DNA from: Heterodera schachtii
Lineage: Eukaryota > Nematoda > Chromadorea > Rhabditida > Heteroderidae
Length of the DNA stretch: 64,000 nucleotides
NCBI GenBank assembly: GCA_023374025.1
Contig: SIJG01000029.1
Location: forward strand, 848,342 to 912,341
Direction: 5' to 3'
In this document: positions 1 through 12,862 of the stretch, in pieces
How positions within the stretch are numbered: position 1 is the first letter of the stretch
How the letters are laid out: every line of letters begins with the position of its first letter
Notes under the pieces: generated by a model
What the model saw: only the letters and a program-made list of their open reading frames with translations
The model's database searches: none
What the model was told of the DNA's origin: nothing
Translations under genes and position numbers: made by a program

Positions 1-173
1 CATTCATAATTATGAGGAGGAGGGGGGGGGGGAGTCTTTGTGCAAGTTCGGCTTTTTTAGTCTCATTGTCAACTCGAAAGAAAGCAAAGTCTCGCCCATG
101 GCATTTGATGCCTGCCCATCATTTTTTAATTTTTTAAAAATTAAATTTGCTTTAAATTTGCTCGGTGCTTAAA

Positions 174-2295
174 TCATGGCAATAATTTCGCTGTTTGTTT
201 TGGCACCACTTTTTGCTGCTGTTGCTGCTGCGCCTTCTGCTGATTGAGCAGGCCAAGCAATGCATTTGCTGAACAGAAGGGGCTTCGGGCGGCCAAAAGG
301 AAATGTTCGATGGCCACCGGCGGCGGTCGCGCGGCCAATGGAAAAGCGGTGGAAGCGCTCAGCGGTGACGCTTGAGACGCCGGCGGCAGCGATTGGAAGA
401 GAGCGGCGCTATTTGGCATGGAATTTGGGGCGGCGTTGTGATCGTTGCAAGCAACCGCAGCGGCTGTCAATGGCGCTGATGCTGCTTTAGCTTTCGGCTT
501 GCTCAGGTCCAACGCCCCCCGGCGCTGCTTCCGTTCCGCTTCCCGCGACAGTCGGCGAAAGTTCCGCTCGCTGTTGTCGCTGCTTTCCTCCCCATCGTTG
601 GTCCGGCAGCACGCACTGCCTTCCCCATTCCGCGACTGTCCACATTGCCTTTCGTGCTGTTCCGTGTCCATCGCATGCGTCGACAAATCGTCAGATAACG
701 GGGGCGAAGAAGCGACCGCCGGCACTTTGAGACGGCCATTGGCACCGTAAGAAGAGGGCGGCGTCGAAATGTGCTCACTGCATAACAAAGTGTCGCTTTT
801 TCATTTTGGCATATATCGCGTTGAGATGCTCTTACAATGATCGAGGCGAACTTTCGCCGTCCGATCCGCCCCCATTTGCCGCGGTCGTCCCATTGTTTTC
901 GCCTCCATCCGCGCATCGCTGTGCCCTCGCGGCGACGGCGACCGACAAAGCGGACGGATGGAAAAAGGGCGAATTTGGGAACAGAGAAGCATTGGCCACC
1001 ATCGACGCGGTGCGTTCATCTAATTCAAATTGATTTAAATGCTTGAAAATGCATCAAAAATCAAAAATTCACCTCCCGGCATCACCGCCAGCGTTCGTGC
1101 CATTGCCGCGGCTGCGATCATTGCGAGGAAAGGCGACTGATGGGGCACGAAGGGCTGCGCTGTTTGTGCACAATGGAGCAGCGACGGATGCGGGGGAATT
1201 TGACGAGGCAGCGGACAGAACGGAGCCAACGCCAGCGGCAAAAGCTGATGAGGGGCGCAAGGCCAAAGTGATGCTTTGCCCAGGGGCACGCCGCCCGCGC
1301 AGGACGACGCTTGGGCGGAAGCGCACGGCACCGCGGGGGCGTCCACTCGCGACGGCGTCGGAGTCGACGCGTCTTCGTCTGCCGAGCGGCAATCGTAAGC
1401 ATTGCAAAGTGGAAGCGAATCAGAAGCAGACGAAGCAATGGAAGAGTAGGAGGAGGAAGAGGAGGACTAAATTGAGCCAGGGGATTATGAATAGCGCGAG
1501 GATTTTAAGGGAAAAAAGTCCAAAATAAGGCCGTAAATAATGGCGAAAAATCACGAAAAGGGCGAAAATAAGGACGAAACGTCAAAATGGGCAAAATCTT
1601 ATTTTAAGGTCGAAAAAAAGGGGCACAGACATTGTCCAATTGGTCCGAAATGCCACATTCGGCGGCACCACCCACACGGCACGCGGATGCCGTCATTTCA
1701 TTGGGAGGTGAAGCATCGTTGAGGAAAATGTTGGGGAGAGGGTGGCGGTGGTCGGCCGGACGATGCCAATTTTGCACATTTGGCGGCGATGCTTTGTCAA
1801 AACATTGCTGCAGCATCATAGGCTTGAAAAAGGTCGAGGACATTTTGCACGGCAAACGATGCTTGGAAAGTGCCGAATCGGACGGACGCCGACAAACGCA
1901 GCCAAAGGAAGCAAAAGGAGGGGGGAGGACGGATGGAGGCGAAGAGTCGGCGTCACTCTGCTGAAGCAACGGACAAAAAACGATATGAATACGGTAATGC
2001 TGCTCACCGTAACCCCCGTCTGTCCAAGTCGGCTAAGATTAGTGCCAAATTGGGAGTTTCCGGTGAACGCTTTGCCACAATTTGTGCAGCGGTGATCAAT
2101 TGCAGGGCAAACGAAGCGATGGGACAGAGCACTGACAAAGACTGAAATTGATCAAAGGCTTTTCAAATCAGACTAAACCTAAAAGAAGAGCGTCTCGGAC
2201 GGATTCGGACGCTGCGATCAAACGGTGCACCAGAGAATGGGGAAGGGTTGGAATGTGTGGCGAAGAGTACCGAGGGAGATGAAAGACGACGAACT
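174..2295 (-). CDS. Unrecognised Ser/Ala/Pro/Gln-rich nuclear-type protein, C-terminal exons
   Basis: Not recognised as a named gene. Exons read on the minus strand are 2141-2008, 1960-1631, 1466-1073, 1019-836 and 777-174. They join in consistent phase through introns of 47-164 bases; donors include AG|GTGAAT at 1073 and ATT|GTAAGA at 836. The protein is rich in Ser, Ala, Pro and Gln, as in transcription regulators. The exon at 2141-2008 contains HRCTNCGKAF, which looks like the first half of a C2H2 zinc finger, but no His pair follows it. The last exon contains ALDLSKP, close to the PxDLS motif that recruits the co-repressor CtBP, and ends in a poly-Gln run. A further exon at about 2295-2179 has a good acceptor (TTTTTCAG) and protein-like sequence, but it does not join in phase, so the 5' end is unresolved. 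A nuclear regulator role is inference. Confidence 0.5.
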
Positions 2296-4639
2296 CTGAA
2301 AAACGAGAGGCATTTATGGCATGCTAGTGCCAAGGGCACTGTCCTCTCCCTAATTAATGAGTGCCCCGTTAATTAACGAGTGTCCCTCCTCGCCTCGGCT
2401 TTTCCTCCGCCTCAATCGCTGTTTTCCTCCGCTTTAATGCCTCTTTCTTCTCCTCTTCTTCCGCTAATGCGCAGCTTGGCCGAGGCGTCCTTTGCTTTCG
2501 GCGATCTTTTCGGCCCTCGGCAACTGATGGAAAAGCGGCGACCGAAGGAGGGAAAGAGACGGGCGAAAGCAGCAGCGATCGGCGTCGTCTTCGCTTTAGC
2601 CGTTGGGAAAGGACTTCGAGCAGAGAATTGGGGCGAGGGGAGGGCGACGGAGTTTGGCTAAAGGGGGGGGGGACAAATGGCAAATGGGGAAAGAGAGGCA
2701 ATTCGGGAAAGGAAAAGTTATGTCATTTGCGATGGCATTTCGGAATTGGGAGAGAGTGCCGCGCATTGCGAATTCTTTGGGGTGCCGGGCAATGAACTCT
2801 TTTCTTTGCTCTCCGTCGGCGGTGGGAATTCGTTTCCCGGAGCAAAGAGTTCGTCGCAGTCTTCCGCCGCCGCTGAGAGTGAAATCTTCTTCGGCGGCTG
2901 TCGTCGGTCACTCATCCCCCCCCCCTTCCCCCCTTTTCTTCCCATTCCCCCCATTCCTCCTATTCCCCCCCCCCCATCCATCCGTCTCCCCCCTCCCTCC
3001 CTAAATTCACTTTCCCCCTCTCGCCCCCTCCCCCCTCCCTTCGCGTGCCCTCTTTTCTCTCTCTTTATTTTTTTCTTCCGACAAAAAGTGCGTCTTCCTC
3101 CTCCTCATGCCACTCCATCTCTACACCATCTTGCGCGATCATCCACCCGGATGAAGCGGAGGAGCAGAGAGAGAAGAGCAATTACTCCGTTGCTGTCGGA
3201 AATTTCCCTTTCATCAATGGTCCGAACAAAAGGTGCCCGGATGGGATGAATGGACGCCACACGCGAGTGAAAAGGTGGTAGGGAAATGCGGGGGGGGGGG
3301 GGCGGTTGAATGGTGGCGAATCCGGGAGTCAGTCGGATGGGGGGGGGGAGGGAGGGCTCCCCGGCAGAACGGTCCATCCCCCCACCCGCGCACCACTCAA
3401 AGCAACCCTCTAGCGTAATTGCTCGATCATTACGCGGTCACCGCTGCCAGCTCTTCATATGGCGAGCGGTGAATGGCGCAATTTGGGTCAGCAGCCCGAA
3501 GGGGGGGGGGGGGGAGAACAAAACGCGAAGGGAAGCGTAGGAGGAGAAGGAAGGGAAGGCGGAGGGAGGGGGGAGAGGTGCGTGCCGTGCAATTCCCCCC
3601 CCCCCCCCCCCCGTTGCGCGGGATGAACTGCCGGAGGCGAAAAAAAGTGAAATTGGAGTGTGTGCCCTTCTCCCCCTCCCCCGTGTCTCTTCAGCTTTTG
3701 ATTTTCCCGCCGCCGCTCTTTTCAAGAAATAAAAGGTGAAATTTGGTAGTGAAAGTTGCGAAATGAAAAAAAAAAACAATTAAAAAACAAAATGGAATTT
3801 CAGCAAGAGATTTAGTGATTTAATTAAGCGAAATGTGACGAATAATTATTTATTCAGTGCGATCACTCCGTTTGGTCGGCTCAATTGAATGGGAAGAATT
3901 GGTCATCCGACCCAATTGGGAACGGACATTTGCCCTTCAGAGAATTGGACACAACCGAAAGAAAGTGGGCGGGGAGTGGAGGATTTCGCGAGAAATGAGT
4001 GAAGGGAGAGGGAGAGGGAGGGAAGGGAAGGGGAGGCAAATGCTACCATAATCCTATCCGGAGGAAGCCACAATTGCGGATACGGTAAAGGAAAATAATA
4101 ATAAAACAAAATAGACTCAAAGAAGAGGGCTTCACGGTTACCGGTAAATGTTTTTAAATGCCAGAACGAAAAACTATTTATGGCCTGGGGCGAAGCGATG
4201 GCTCGAATTTTGCCGTGGAAAATCCGACGCATTGCCCGGCACAGATAATCCGGGCCACCTCCGCCCCATCCCCTCATCTCCTCACCTTCGTCATCATCAT
4301 CCAAATCCCAACTCATTCTCACACCCATCGCTCCCCTGAGGGTCTTTGTCCTCTCCAGTACAAACATGGATGGATGATGGGGATGGATATTCTCTGGAGC
4401 CAATTTCAGGACAGGGAGATGAGGACTTGACACTTGAAGAGTGTTGGAATAATGGGGAAAGGCCGAGGGGGGGGGGGGGGTGACACCTTTCTCGGGAGAG
4501 AAAAGTGTCGCGATGTTTGCTCAACTCGGAGAGGGCGGAAAGGGGTCGCGCGACTCGACAATCTTTGGGGGTGTTTCTGCTGGGACAAACAGTGAGTGGG
4601 TTTGGGCTGGGATGATCCTCAATTGGGACAGGCTCCAAA
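2296..4639. other. Gene-poor, homopolymer-rich region
   Basis: No convincing gene was found. The stretch is dominated by runs of C or G (for example about 2917-3040, 3290-3350, 3500-3520, 3595-3612 and 4469-4480) and by purine/pyrimidine-skewed DNA. Long open frames occur on both strands only because such sequence lacks stop codons. The composition of their translations (Pro/Phe/Ser or Gly/Arg/Glu) does not look like protein. Confidence 0.6.
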
Positions 4640-5390
4640 TTGGGAGGACCCCCCATTTACCCATTTGTCCCTCCCCCAAACTTTTGCCATTTGCCCCCTC
4701 CCAACTTTTGCCCATTTGTCCCCCCACCCCATTTGTCCATTTGTCCCCCACCCCAACGTACGCTCCCACAACTTTTGCCCATTTGTCCCCCACCCCATTT
4801 GCCCATTTGTCCCCCACCCCACGTACGCTCCCACAACTTTTGTCCATTTGTCCCGCACCACAACGTACCCATTTGCCCAACTTTTGCCCATTTGTCCCCC
4901 ACCCAACTTTTGCCCATTTGTCCCCCCACCTCATTTGCCCATTTGTCCCCCACCCCAACGTACGCTCCCACAACTTTTGTCTATTTGTCCCCCATCCCAA
5001 CGTACCCATTTGCCCCTCCCCCAACTTTTGTCCATTTGCCCCCCACCCCAACGTACACATTTGCCCAACTTTTGCCCATTTGTCCCCCACCCAACTTTTG
5101 CCCATTTGTCCCCCCACCTCATTTGCCCATTTGCCCCCCCCCCCTCCCACAACTTTTGTCCATTTGTCCCTCACCCCAACGTACCCATTTGCCCCTCCCC
5201 CAACTTTTGTCCATTTGCCCCCCACCCCAACGTACACATTTGCCACTCCCCCTAACTTTTGCGGCCATTTGTCCCCCCCCCCCCCTCCCACAACTTTTGT
5301 CCATTTGTCCCTCACCCCAACGTACCCATTTGTCCCTCCCCCAACTTTTGCCCATTTGTCGCCCCCGCCGCCCCCTCTCCCATTTTTGAG
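4640..5390. repeat. C-rich minisatellite array (about 750 bp)
   Basis: This is an irregular tandem array built from short blocks such as CCCATTTGTCCCCCACCCC, AACTTTTGCCCATTTG and CAACGTACGCTCCCACAA, arranged in variable order. The array has no stop codon over long distances in several frames on both strands, giving open frames of more than 330 codons that translate to Pro/Cys/Phe/His or Gly/Lys/Trp repeats. No start context, splice signal or non-repetitive flank supports a gene. It is best read as a minisatellite. The G-rich (minus) strand could form quadruplex structures. Confidence 0.9.
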
Positions 5391-8300
5391 CCAATCCCTC
5401 CTACTCCAAATTTTGCCATTTGCGCCCGTCGTTTTCTTTGCCTCGTTTGCCCACCTTTCAATGCTGTTTTCCCCTTCTTCCATGGTCTCATCGACATGCT
5501 GTTTCTGCTGCTTCCGCTGTTTGTCTTCATCTTCGGTCATTAGACGAAATGTCTCAAATTCAATTTTTTGTTTTTATCTGAAAATGCAAAAATTATAAAA
5601 AAATATTATTGAAAATGTCTTCTGAAAGTCTTTGTCATTGTGCCGGTTTGCGTGTGCCATGCCATGTTTTTTCGGGGTGCTTCTCTTCTCAACAGGTGCT
5701 TAGCTTGGGCTGTACCTTTTGCTGCCAGTCGCTTCGTCCGCCAACCGACCGACTCATCCCCGCCCCCGGCGCCTTTCCCTTCGCCCCTTTCTCCCCATTT
5801 TCCTCATAAATCTCTTCCATTCTCTTCGTCTGTTCATTGGATGGGAAGAGAGGGGCGAAGAAAAAGAGATAATTGCCGAGGACCGACCCGAAATTGGGAG
5901 GAAGCGAAGGACGGATTCTTCCTAAGAGCGCATCCGGCCCAAGAAGGTTTGGCCACAAAAGATGCTCGGTTGGAAGGAAGGGGAGAAAGAATGGAAGGGG
6001 AGGGTGAAGGGAAGGGAATGAATGGGGGCGGAAGATGCCGCGGGATGGCAAAGGCCGTCAATCATCGCGGTTGGACGCATCCGAATGGGCGGCGGGGGCG
6101 GCAATTTGTTGCCGAGGTGAAGAAGATGAGGGAGAGGAAGCCGAGCTGAGGCGGAAGGGGGGGGGGGGTAAGGGTGGGGGGGGGGTGGAAGAATGAAACT
6201 GGCACAACTCAGGAAAATCCCAATTCGGAACCAAAACCAAAATTTCCTTTTTGCAATGCCACAAATTGTGATCGCTCTCTCCGTTGATTACCCAAAGTCA
6301 AATCCCTCTCTTCAATCTCCATCCATCCCTTTTTCCTTATCATTCGCGTCCCCATTTTTCTGCTGTATTTCTCATCACTTTATTTTTTCTCTGCGGGAAT
6401 ATTCTCGACAAACATTTGCCTGGGGGAAGGATCGGATGAAAAAAGAGAAGAGACCGAAGAAAAGATGGAGAAAAAGGAAACGGAGAAGAGAAAGGGGAAG
6501 GGCAAGTGATGATGTGCCGCAGGTGGAAAGGCAGAGGCTGGGAGCAGAGGAGGAATAATATAATTGGCCTTGGTCCTTGGGCCAATTAGATGGGCCGGAT
6601 CGGAATTCACTCTCTCCAATATGGCGGGCGGACAAACCCCAAAGGTGCGCCCGAGGGCAAACAACGGCCGACGGAGAATACCCTCGGGGGAAGGGATGAA
6701 AATGATGAGCCAAAGAGGGGGGGGGGGGAGGGTGTCCATTAACGGATGGACGGAAGGAAGAATGGAAGAACGAATTTGAAGATGCGGATAAGAAGGGCAA
6801 GTCAATTAATTCGTCACAATTTGGGGTGACCCTAACGGACAGAAAATAATGCCATATTGTGAAGAGGGAGGGGGAGGGAAGGGGAATGAATGAACCGAAG
6901 GGGGGAGGAGTGATGAGATGACCTCTGAAGAATGGGGAGGGAGGGGGGAAGGGAGGAATGGCAACAGAGACACTTCCGGAAGAAAGGGAACAGCAGCAGA
7001 GAGAGAGAGGAGGGGGAGGGGGAAAAGGCAGCAAAAATGGCAAAATGAGGAGGAGGAGGAAGATGATTATTATTAGAGAGAGAACAATGGGGGGGGGGAG
7101 AAATTGACAAAGTTGGAAAGGGAACGAATTGTCGGGCCAACGAGAAAGAAAATAAGGGAGGAGAGAAAGAAATTGATGATGTGATGAATGGGGAGGGGGG
7201 GGGGCAGAACAGTGAGGGACAGAGGCAAAGGGTGGGGGCAGACTCATCACGCCACTCATCGCATCTCCGATGATTACGGTACTGAGAAATGGCGGGTGTC
7301 CCTCCCCTCCCCCCTTTGCCCCCCCCCCCCCCTTCCCCCGGCCCTTTCCGTTGCTCCTCCCCTAAGGGTTCATCCTCTTTTTCTTTTCCTTTTCTCTGCA
7401 CCTTTTCTATTTATTTTCTTTCTCTCTTTCTTTTTTGTCCCTTTGGCATAAATAGCCAATGGAAAGGGTGAAGATGAGAACTTACTTAAATTGAAATATG
7501 TGATGTGTTTAGATTGACACTTAAAAATTTTTCGTGGGATTGTTGAAAATTCCGAAAAATCAAAGGAAATTCAAAAGGATGAGTCATTTTTCCATGATTG
7601 GTAATGCCAATGAATACACACTTTTCATGGTCATCCCTTTGCTTCCATTGGCCATTATTATCAACACCGTGCCATGTTGACCAAGAGAATAATGCCCTCC
7701 TAATCCCCGCCATATTGGGCTTTCCGCCGCCGGCCATTCCATGTCATCTCCGCTGTGTCGAGAATGTCGTGCCACTCATAACAAACGCCCCCCCCCCCTC
7801 CCCAATTCCTCAAAAGGTGCACCTGTCCCTCCCCTCCCCTCCCCCCCCCCCTTTCGCTGTTTCTGTCCGTTGTCCTTTCCCTTCCCTTCCCTTCACTTTC
7901 TTGGCTTATTGTGGGCCAAGTCAATAAGAACAGGGAACGGCTAATCCGTCCGTTTTGCTGCTGATGATGGGACGGAAGATGATGAGAAAGAGGGGACGGA
8001 GGAGGAGGAAGGGTTAATTGGTGTTGCGAAACGGAGGAAGAAAAATATGTAAAAGGAAGGGAAACGGAAAAGCATAAAATTGAACCGATTAATTGGCCAT
8101 TGATCAGAAAGAAGGGAGAAGCATTTGAAGAAAAATCAATGTTCCATAAATTATCAGTTTGTTTGATAAATAGGCATAAGACTTTTTTTTTGGAATTTTT
8201 GTGCCTTTTTAAACGCTTTTATTTTCAAATTCATAATGTATTTGTATAAATAATAAATTATTGAAATTAAACTGGGCAAAAGACCAATTGGACACTGTAA

Positions 8301-11300
8301 AATAAAAATGAAATGTTCCCCAAATAAACATAACAATGGGATGCATTTTATGGCACTTTCGTGTCCATCTCTGAGATTGCCGGGGCCGAGAGAAAGTCAG
8401 TAAGAAAAGAGGGACGGGAGGAGTTAATTAAGTTGATTCATTGGAGAGAGATGCCCTTATTGTGAAGGGATGGCACGGAATTTGGCCACATAAAATTATT
8501 GAGAAAGAAGCGATGAAAGGCAGGGCGAAGGACGACTTTTGGAGGGGACGACAAAAATGAACAAAATGTTAGCATGGAAGAGAATTTATAGGGAGACGGG
8601 GCGGGGGAAGGCGGGAGGGGAGAGGAGGGGAAGGGAAGGGAAGGGAAGGGGAGGGGAGGGGATGAATCGCCTGGAAGGGATGAAAGGGCGGAAGAGGAAG
8701 GGATGGGACGAGGGAGGGTGACTGGGGAAGTGCTACGGTATCCATTCCCCGGACAACAAAAGATGGGACGGGACAAACGGAGCACAGCAAATGCCGTCGG
8801 TTTGGAGGCGGAGGAGGCAGGCCAAGTCATGCGATGAGAAGGCGAGGAAGCGCTGATTTCACACCTGAAGGCGTTAAAAGCACAAACATGCATTGGAGGA
8901 GGAGGGGAAGGGATGGAGGAAAGGGGAGCGGAGGGGGGGGGGGCGAGTCATTGCGGTGGAAATTTACAAAAAAGCATTTGGCTGCTGATGTGGGAGGAGA
9001 GGGGACGAAAAAGGGGGAGGGGAGGGGAGGGAGAGGAGGATGAATTGATGGAAGAGGAGAGGGGAGGGATAAGTTAAAAATGGGGAAGGGAAAGATGAAA
9101 AACAAATAAGTATTTGAGATGAAAATGGAAAGAATGAGGCGGAGAGGACGAAACCCTTTTGACCCAACAGAGGACGGCACATTTTTAAATTTTATGCTCA
9201 TCTTTTTGGAAAGGGTCGTCCCATCCATTTAAAATGTGCCATCATCAGTTGCTTATTCGCTGATGGCTTGTCAAAAGGATTGGTTTCGGCACATCCCTTG
9301 CCGTCCCGGCAGCCCATTAATACTTAACGAGACGCACAATGAAGAAGAGGATGCTTCCGAATTTTAAAGAATGATCTAGTAAAAATTGAGTTTCCCAATT
9401 GAGCTCGAAATGCCCCCCCCCCTAGGGGTTTCGGTCACTCCGTCCCACTCCCCGTCCCTCCCACTCCCCGTCCGACTCCCTCCCATCTCTTCCCATCCCT
9501 TTCCATCCCTCCCATCTTCGCCCCTCCTCCGCCTCTTATCCCTTTTTTTTCCCGCTCAAATTTGCATTCCAAAGGAGGGGCAAGTCGAGCCTGTCCAAAT
9601 CCATTCACTGGGCAACTCACAAAGGGCAAAAGTGCGGAGAGAAGGACTGAATTTGGGACGGACGAGAAAAATGTCATCATCCGAAGAGAATTTGTTGGGG
9701 GAGGAGTGACAGGGGACGACGGAGGGGGGGGGGGGAGGACATTCGGACGAGTAAATGGCCAAGCATTTGGCCCAATCGAATCGCACTAATAACGGCGTCT
9801 TCTCCTTACTTTACGGACGGAGTTCCCCTCATCACACATTGAATATACCGAAACACTTCCAACTTTTGAAATCCAACCGAATGATTTATTTTTTTGGAAT
9901 GTCAAAAAATGATTTAAAATATTACCAATTTCCAATTCCCCCCGCCCCTTAATCCGTTGCAACTTTCACCGGCACTTTGCTGAATTGTGCCAATTTCTGC
10001 TCGCCTTTCGCTGCCCGTGCCCATTCCAACATTAAATGCTTCCTTTTCTCATCCCAACATTTGTGCCGTCGTTTTATTGCATTATGTGGCCCATTCATTG
10101 GCAGAACATTGTCCTCATTTGTCCTCCCATCCGCTGGTTTTTCAGCGGATCACCAGGGCAACCAACTGACTCCGTTATGCCATTGGATGGATGAAGATGA
10201 GGGAAGAGGAAGAAGCAGGGGGAGTGGGAAGAGGAGGAGGAGGAGGAGGACAAGAAGAGTGCCATTCAATGCCAACAAATGCCAATTTCCCACAACGGTG
10301 CCGTCATTAGTGGGGCGGTGGGCTAATCAAATCTTCACGACCATTCGCAAGAAATGAAACGAATAATCACGCCCCTTTTGCAAAGGGTTCGAACACGAAG
10401 CTCTTCCCACGCTTAAGCAAAGGGAAGAAACAAAACAAAATGATGAGAAATGAAATGAAAGGCGAAAGACAAAGACGAACAAATGGGGGAAGGGAAAAGG
10501 GAGGAGGAAGGGTACAGTAAGAAAGTACAAAGAAAATGGGGTAATTGGATTGGACCGGAAGAATTGTGTTGGAAGAAAAATGAAACAGACAGAGAGGAAA
10601 GGGGAGGGGCAAACCGAAACAAAACTCAAAAATCAGTCGAATCGGAGACATCTTAAGCCTAAGTTCTATCAGATCTTAAGCGTGGGATAAGTTCCAATCA
10701 GACCGAGGCCGACAAAGCAGACTTTCACAAGTTCCCGAGACGGTTAAAGGATTGGAAATTCGATGGGACCGGGCCTTTCGAATAGGAATTGAAAGATATT
10801 TAAAAAAGACTGCTCATTCAGTTGGAGAGCACTCATTAGTCCTTCATTAGCGATGCCCCTGCTACTGCTGACCATTCATTGGTCATTTGCCGCTTCTTCC
10901 ACGTCGCTCTACGCAACTCTCTCCCCTCAAATGCTCTTCCGCCGGATGATGCGCCTTCCTTCCGCTGATCATTCACTTCCATTCATTCCGTTCCCTTACT
11001 CATCATTCTCATTGTCAGCCCACTCACTTCCGTTCAAGAAGACAAACAATGTCCATTCATTCTCACTCCCCCCTCCTCATCCGCCCTATTCGCCCCCAAT
11101 TGTGGGCCAGGGATGGGATGGATTGACTCGGGAAGGACGGACTGCTGGGGAAGGATAGACGAGGTGAGTTCGATGCTGCTGAAGTGAGCAGCAGCACCCA
11201 TCCCCGCCACTCTTTCATTCATTGTGTCAATTCATTGCATTCATTGCTCCGCTGCTGAACTCCTCCAAATCCATTACCCCTCCCATTGGTCCGTCGTTTT

Positions 11301-11739
11301 TCCGGTAGAGAAAGGCATCATCACCCAACATTCACTCATTCATTGTCTGATGGGGGGAAAAGGATCATCGCATCCACCGAACTATCGAACAGCAGCAGCA
11401 CTCAGAAAAAGAGCAAATAAATAAACACGGAAAAAGGGACTATCGCATTAAATGACCTTTGACGAAGTGATCGAATTGTGGAATCAAAACAACTGCTGGA
11501 CAATGAGAATTGGCCTCGATCCAACTGGTCCGCTTTTTATTTCCGTCATACATTTTAATTTCAAAAAACGGTGTCTGAAACTACCGAATGGACGCAATGG
11601 AATTCCGTTAATTGAAACTAAAATAACATAATGCCAAATTTTTGCTTTATTTATTTTTTTCTTCTTTCAAAAATTCACATCGGTTAAAATTTGTTTTGAA
11701 TTTGAAGTTTTGTTGTTGTTTTTAGTCAAACCCTTCAAA
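5391..11739. other. Long gene desert with purine/pyrimidine tracts
   Basis: No gene could be supported over about 6.3 kb. It holds strand-skewed purine tracts (GGGAAGGGAAGGG-type repeats near 8610-8660 and 9010-9030), G runs of 8-12 bases (for example about 6158-6187, 7091-7100, 8933-8942 and 9725-9733) and C runs. AT-rich patches with no clear repeats lie near 8100-8340, 9840-9940 and 11530-11700. Open frames are compositional artefacts of biased DNA. A TTTTTAG just upstream of 11740 may be a trans-splice acceptor for ASF1. Confidence 0.55.
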
Positions 11740-12820
11740 ATGAGTTCAAGGATTAACGTCGTCAGTGTGCAGTTGTTGGAGAACCCGGCCACTCCGAGTG
11801 ACCACATCAAACTCGAAATTGTTTTCGAAATATTCGAAAACATTAAGGAAGGTTGTGTTGTTTCTGCAGCAATTCCTCCCCGTGTTCAAAATTCATAAAT
11901 TAAGACGTCGAATGGGAATTGGTTTTCGTGGGCACTGATGGCCGAGAAGAACATGACCAAGTGCTCGACTCTGTTCTCATCGGACCGATTCAGGAGGGAC
12001 GACACAAATTTCTGTTTGAGGTTTTGTGCCTTTGAAACATTCTTATTCCAATAAATAAAAAAGCAGCCAAAAAATTTGGAAAGAAATAAAACGGAGCCCA
12101 TGCCAAATAAAATACCTTTATCATAACTTCGAGAAACAGAAAGAAGGCCCATTCCCCAATAACTTTCTGATAAATAAAAACCAAAAATTCTTTTCAGGCG
12201 CCACCTCCACAAATTCACAACCTTCGACCCGAAGATTTTATGGATGTCACTCTTTTGCTGCTCAAGTGCAAATATCGTGAACAGCTTTTCATGAAAATCG
12301 GTTTAAATAAACTTTTGTTTGGTTATGATGCCATTTATGTTTTAGGTTGGTTCGTCACCCACACTTACACTGACCCGGAACTCGTCGAAAACCCTCCTTC
12401 TCAGCCTCTCATCGAAAAGGTTACCAGCTTATTGACTTCTTTTACAATTTGTTTTTCATTTACTCGTCGGCATTTAAGCTCAAGCGAACGATTGTCGGCG
12501 AGGATGTGCGCGTGACGAGTTACCCGATCAAATGGGACGAGGAGACGGAACAGCCGATGGGTTTGTCGCAGAGAGAGGGACGGGCCCAAAAGCCCCTTCT
12601 GTCGGAACCAATGAACCCCTGCATTAACATTTTGCTGGGCATTATGCAGGGAACAAAAGCCTACAACAACCATTTCCTTTGATTGTCAGATGACGATGAG
12701 CCAAACGCCGGGAATGAGGTTTCTTACGGAGTGGCGGCCATTGAATTAACATCGAACGGCAACAGTCAACAAATGAACATGTCACAGCAGGAACAGACGC
12801 CGATGGCAGCTGTTAACTAA
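11740..12820 (+). CDS. asf1: Histone H3-H4 chaperone ASF1
   Basis: ASF1 binds H3-H4 dimers in the nucleus and hands them to CAF-1 or HIRA for chromatin assembly. Six exons were read: 11740-11851, 11905-12020, 12198-12300, 12346-12419, 12479-12560 and 12690-12820. All are in phase, giving about 205 residues. The N-terminal ~155 residues follow the immunoglobulin-like ASF1 core: N-V-V at the start, the F-E-I-F-E segment, VEWELVFVG, D-Q-V-L-D-S-V-L-I-G-P, G-R-H-K-F, the Y-R-E-Q strand and E-L-V-E-N-P-P. The tail is short and acidic/Gln-rich, as is usual. TTTTTAG 15 bases upstream of the ATG is a candidate spliced-leader acceptor. C. elegans has two ASF1 paralogues (unc-85 and asfl-1); which one this corresponds to cannot be told. 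Confidence in the family is high. Confidence 0.93.
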
Positions 12821-12862
12821 GCGGATGAAAGTTGCGAGCGTTAAAAGGACAGAACGGACTCG

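Noticed and set aside
4480..5598. 372-codon plus-strand and 339-codon minus-strand open frames as repeat proteins
   Set aside because: Both follow the C-rich minisatellite exactly, other frames of the same DNA are also open, and no start, signal peptide or splice context supports translation.
6375..7401. Long minus-strand Pro/Phe/Ser frames (294 and 189 codons) as secreted or membrane proteins
   Set aside because: They are the complement of GGGAAGG-type purine tracts; composition is that of the tract and the overlapping frames look the same.
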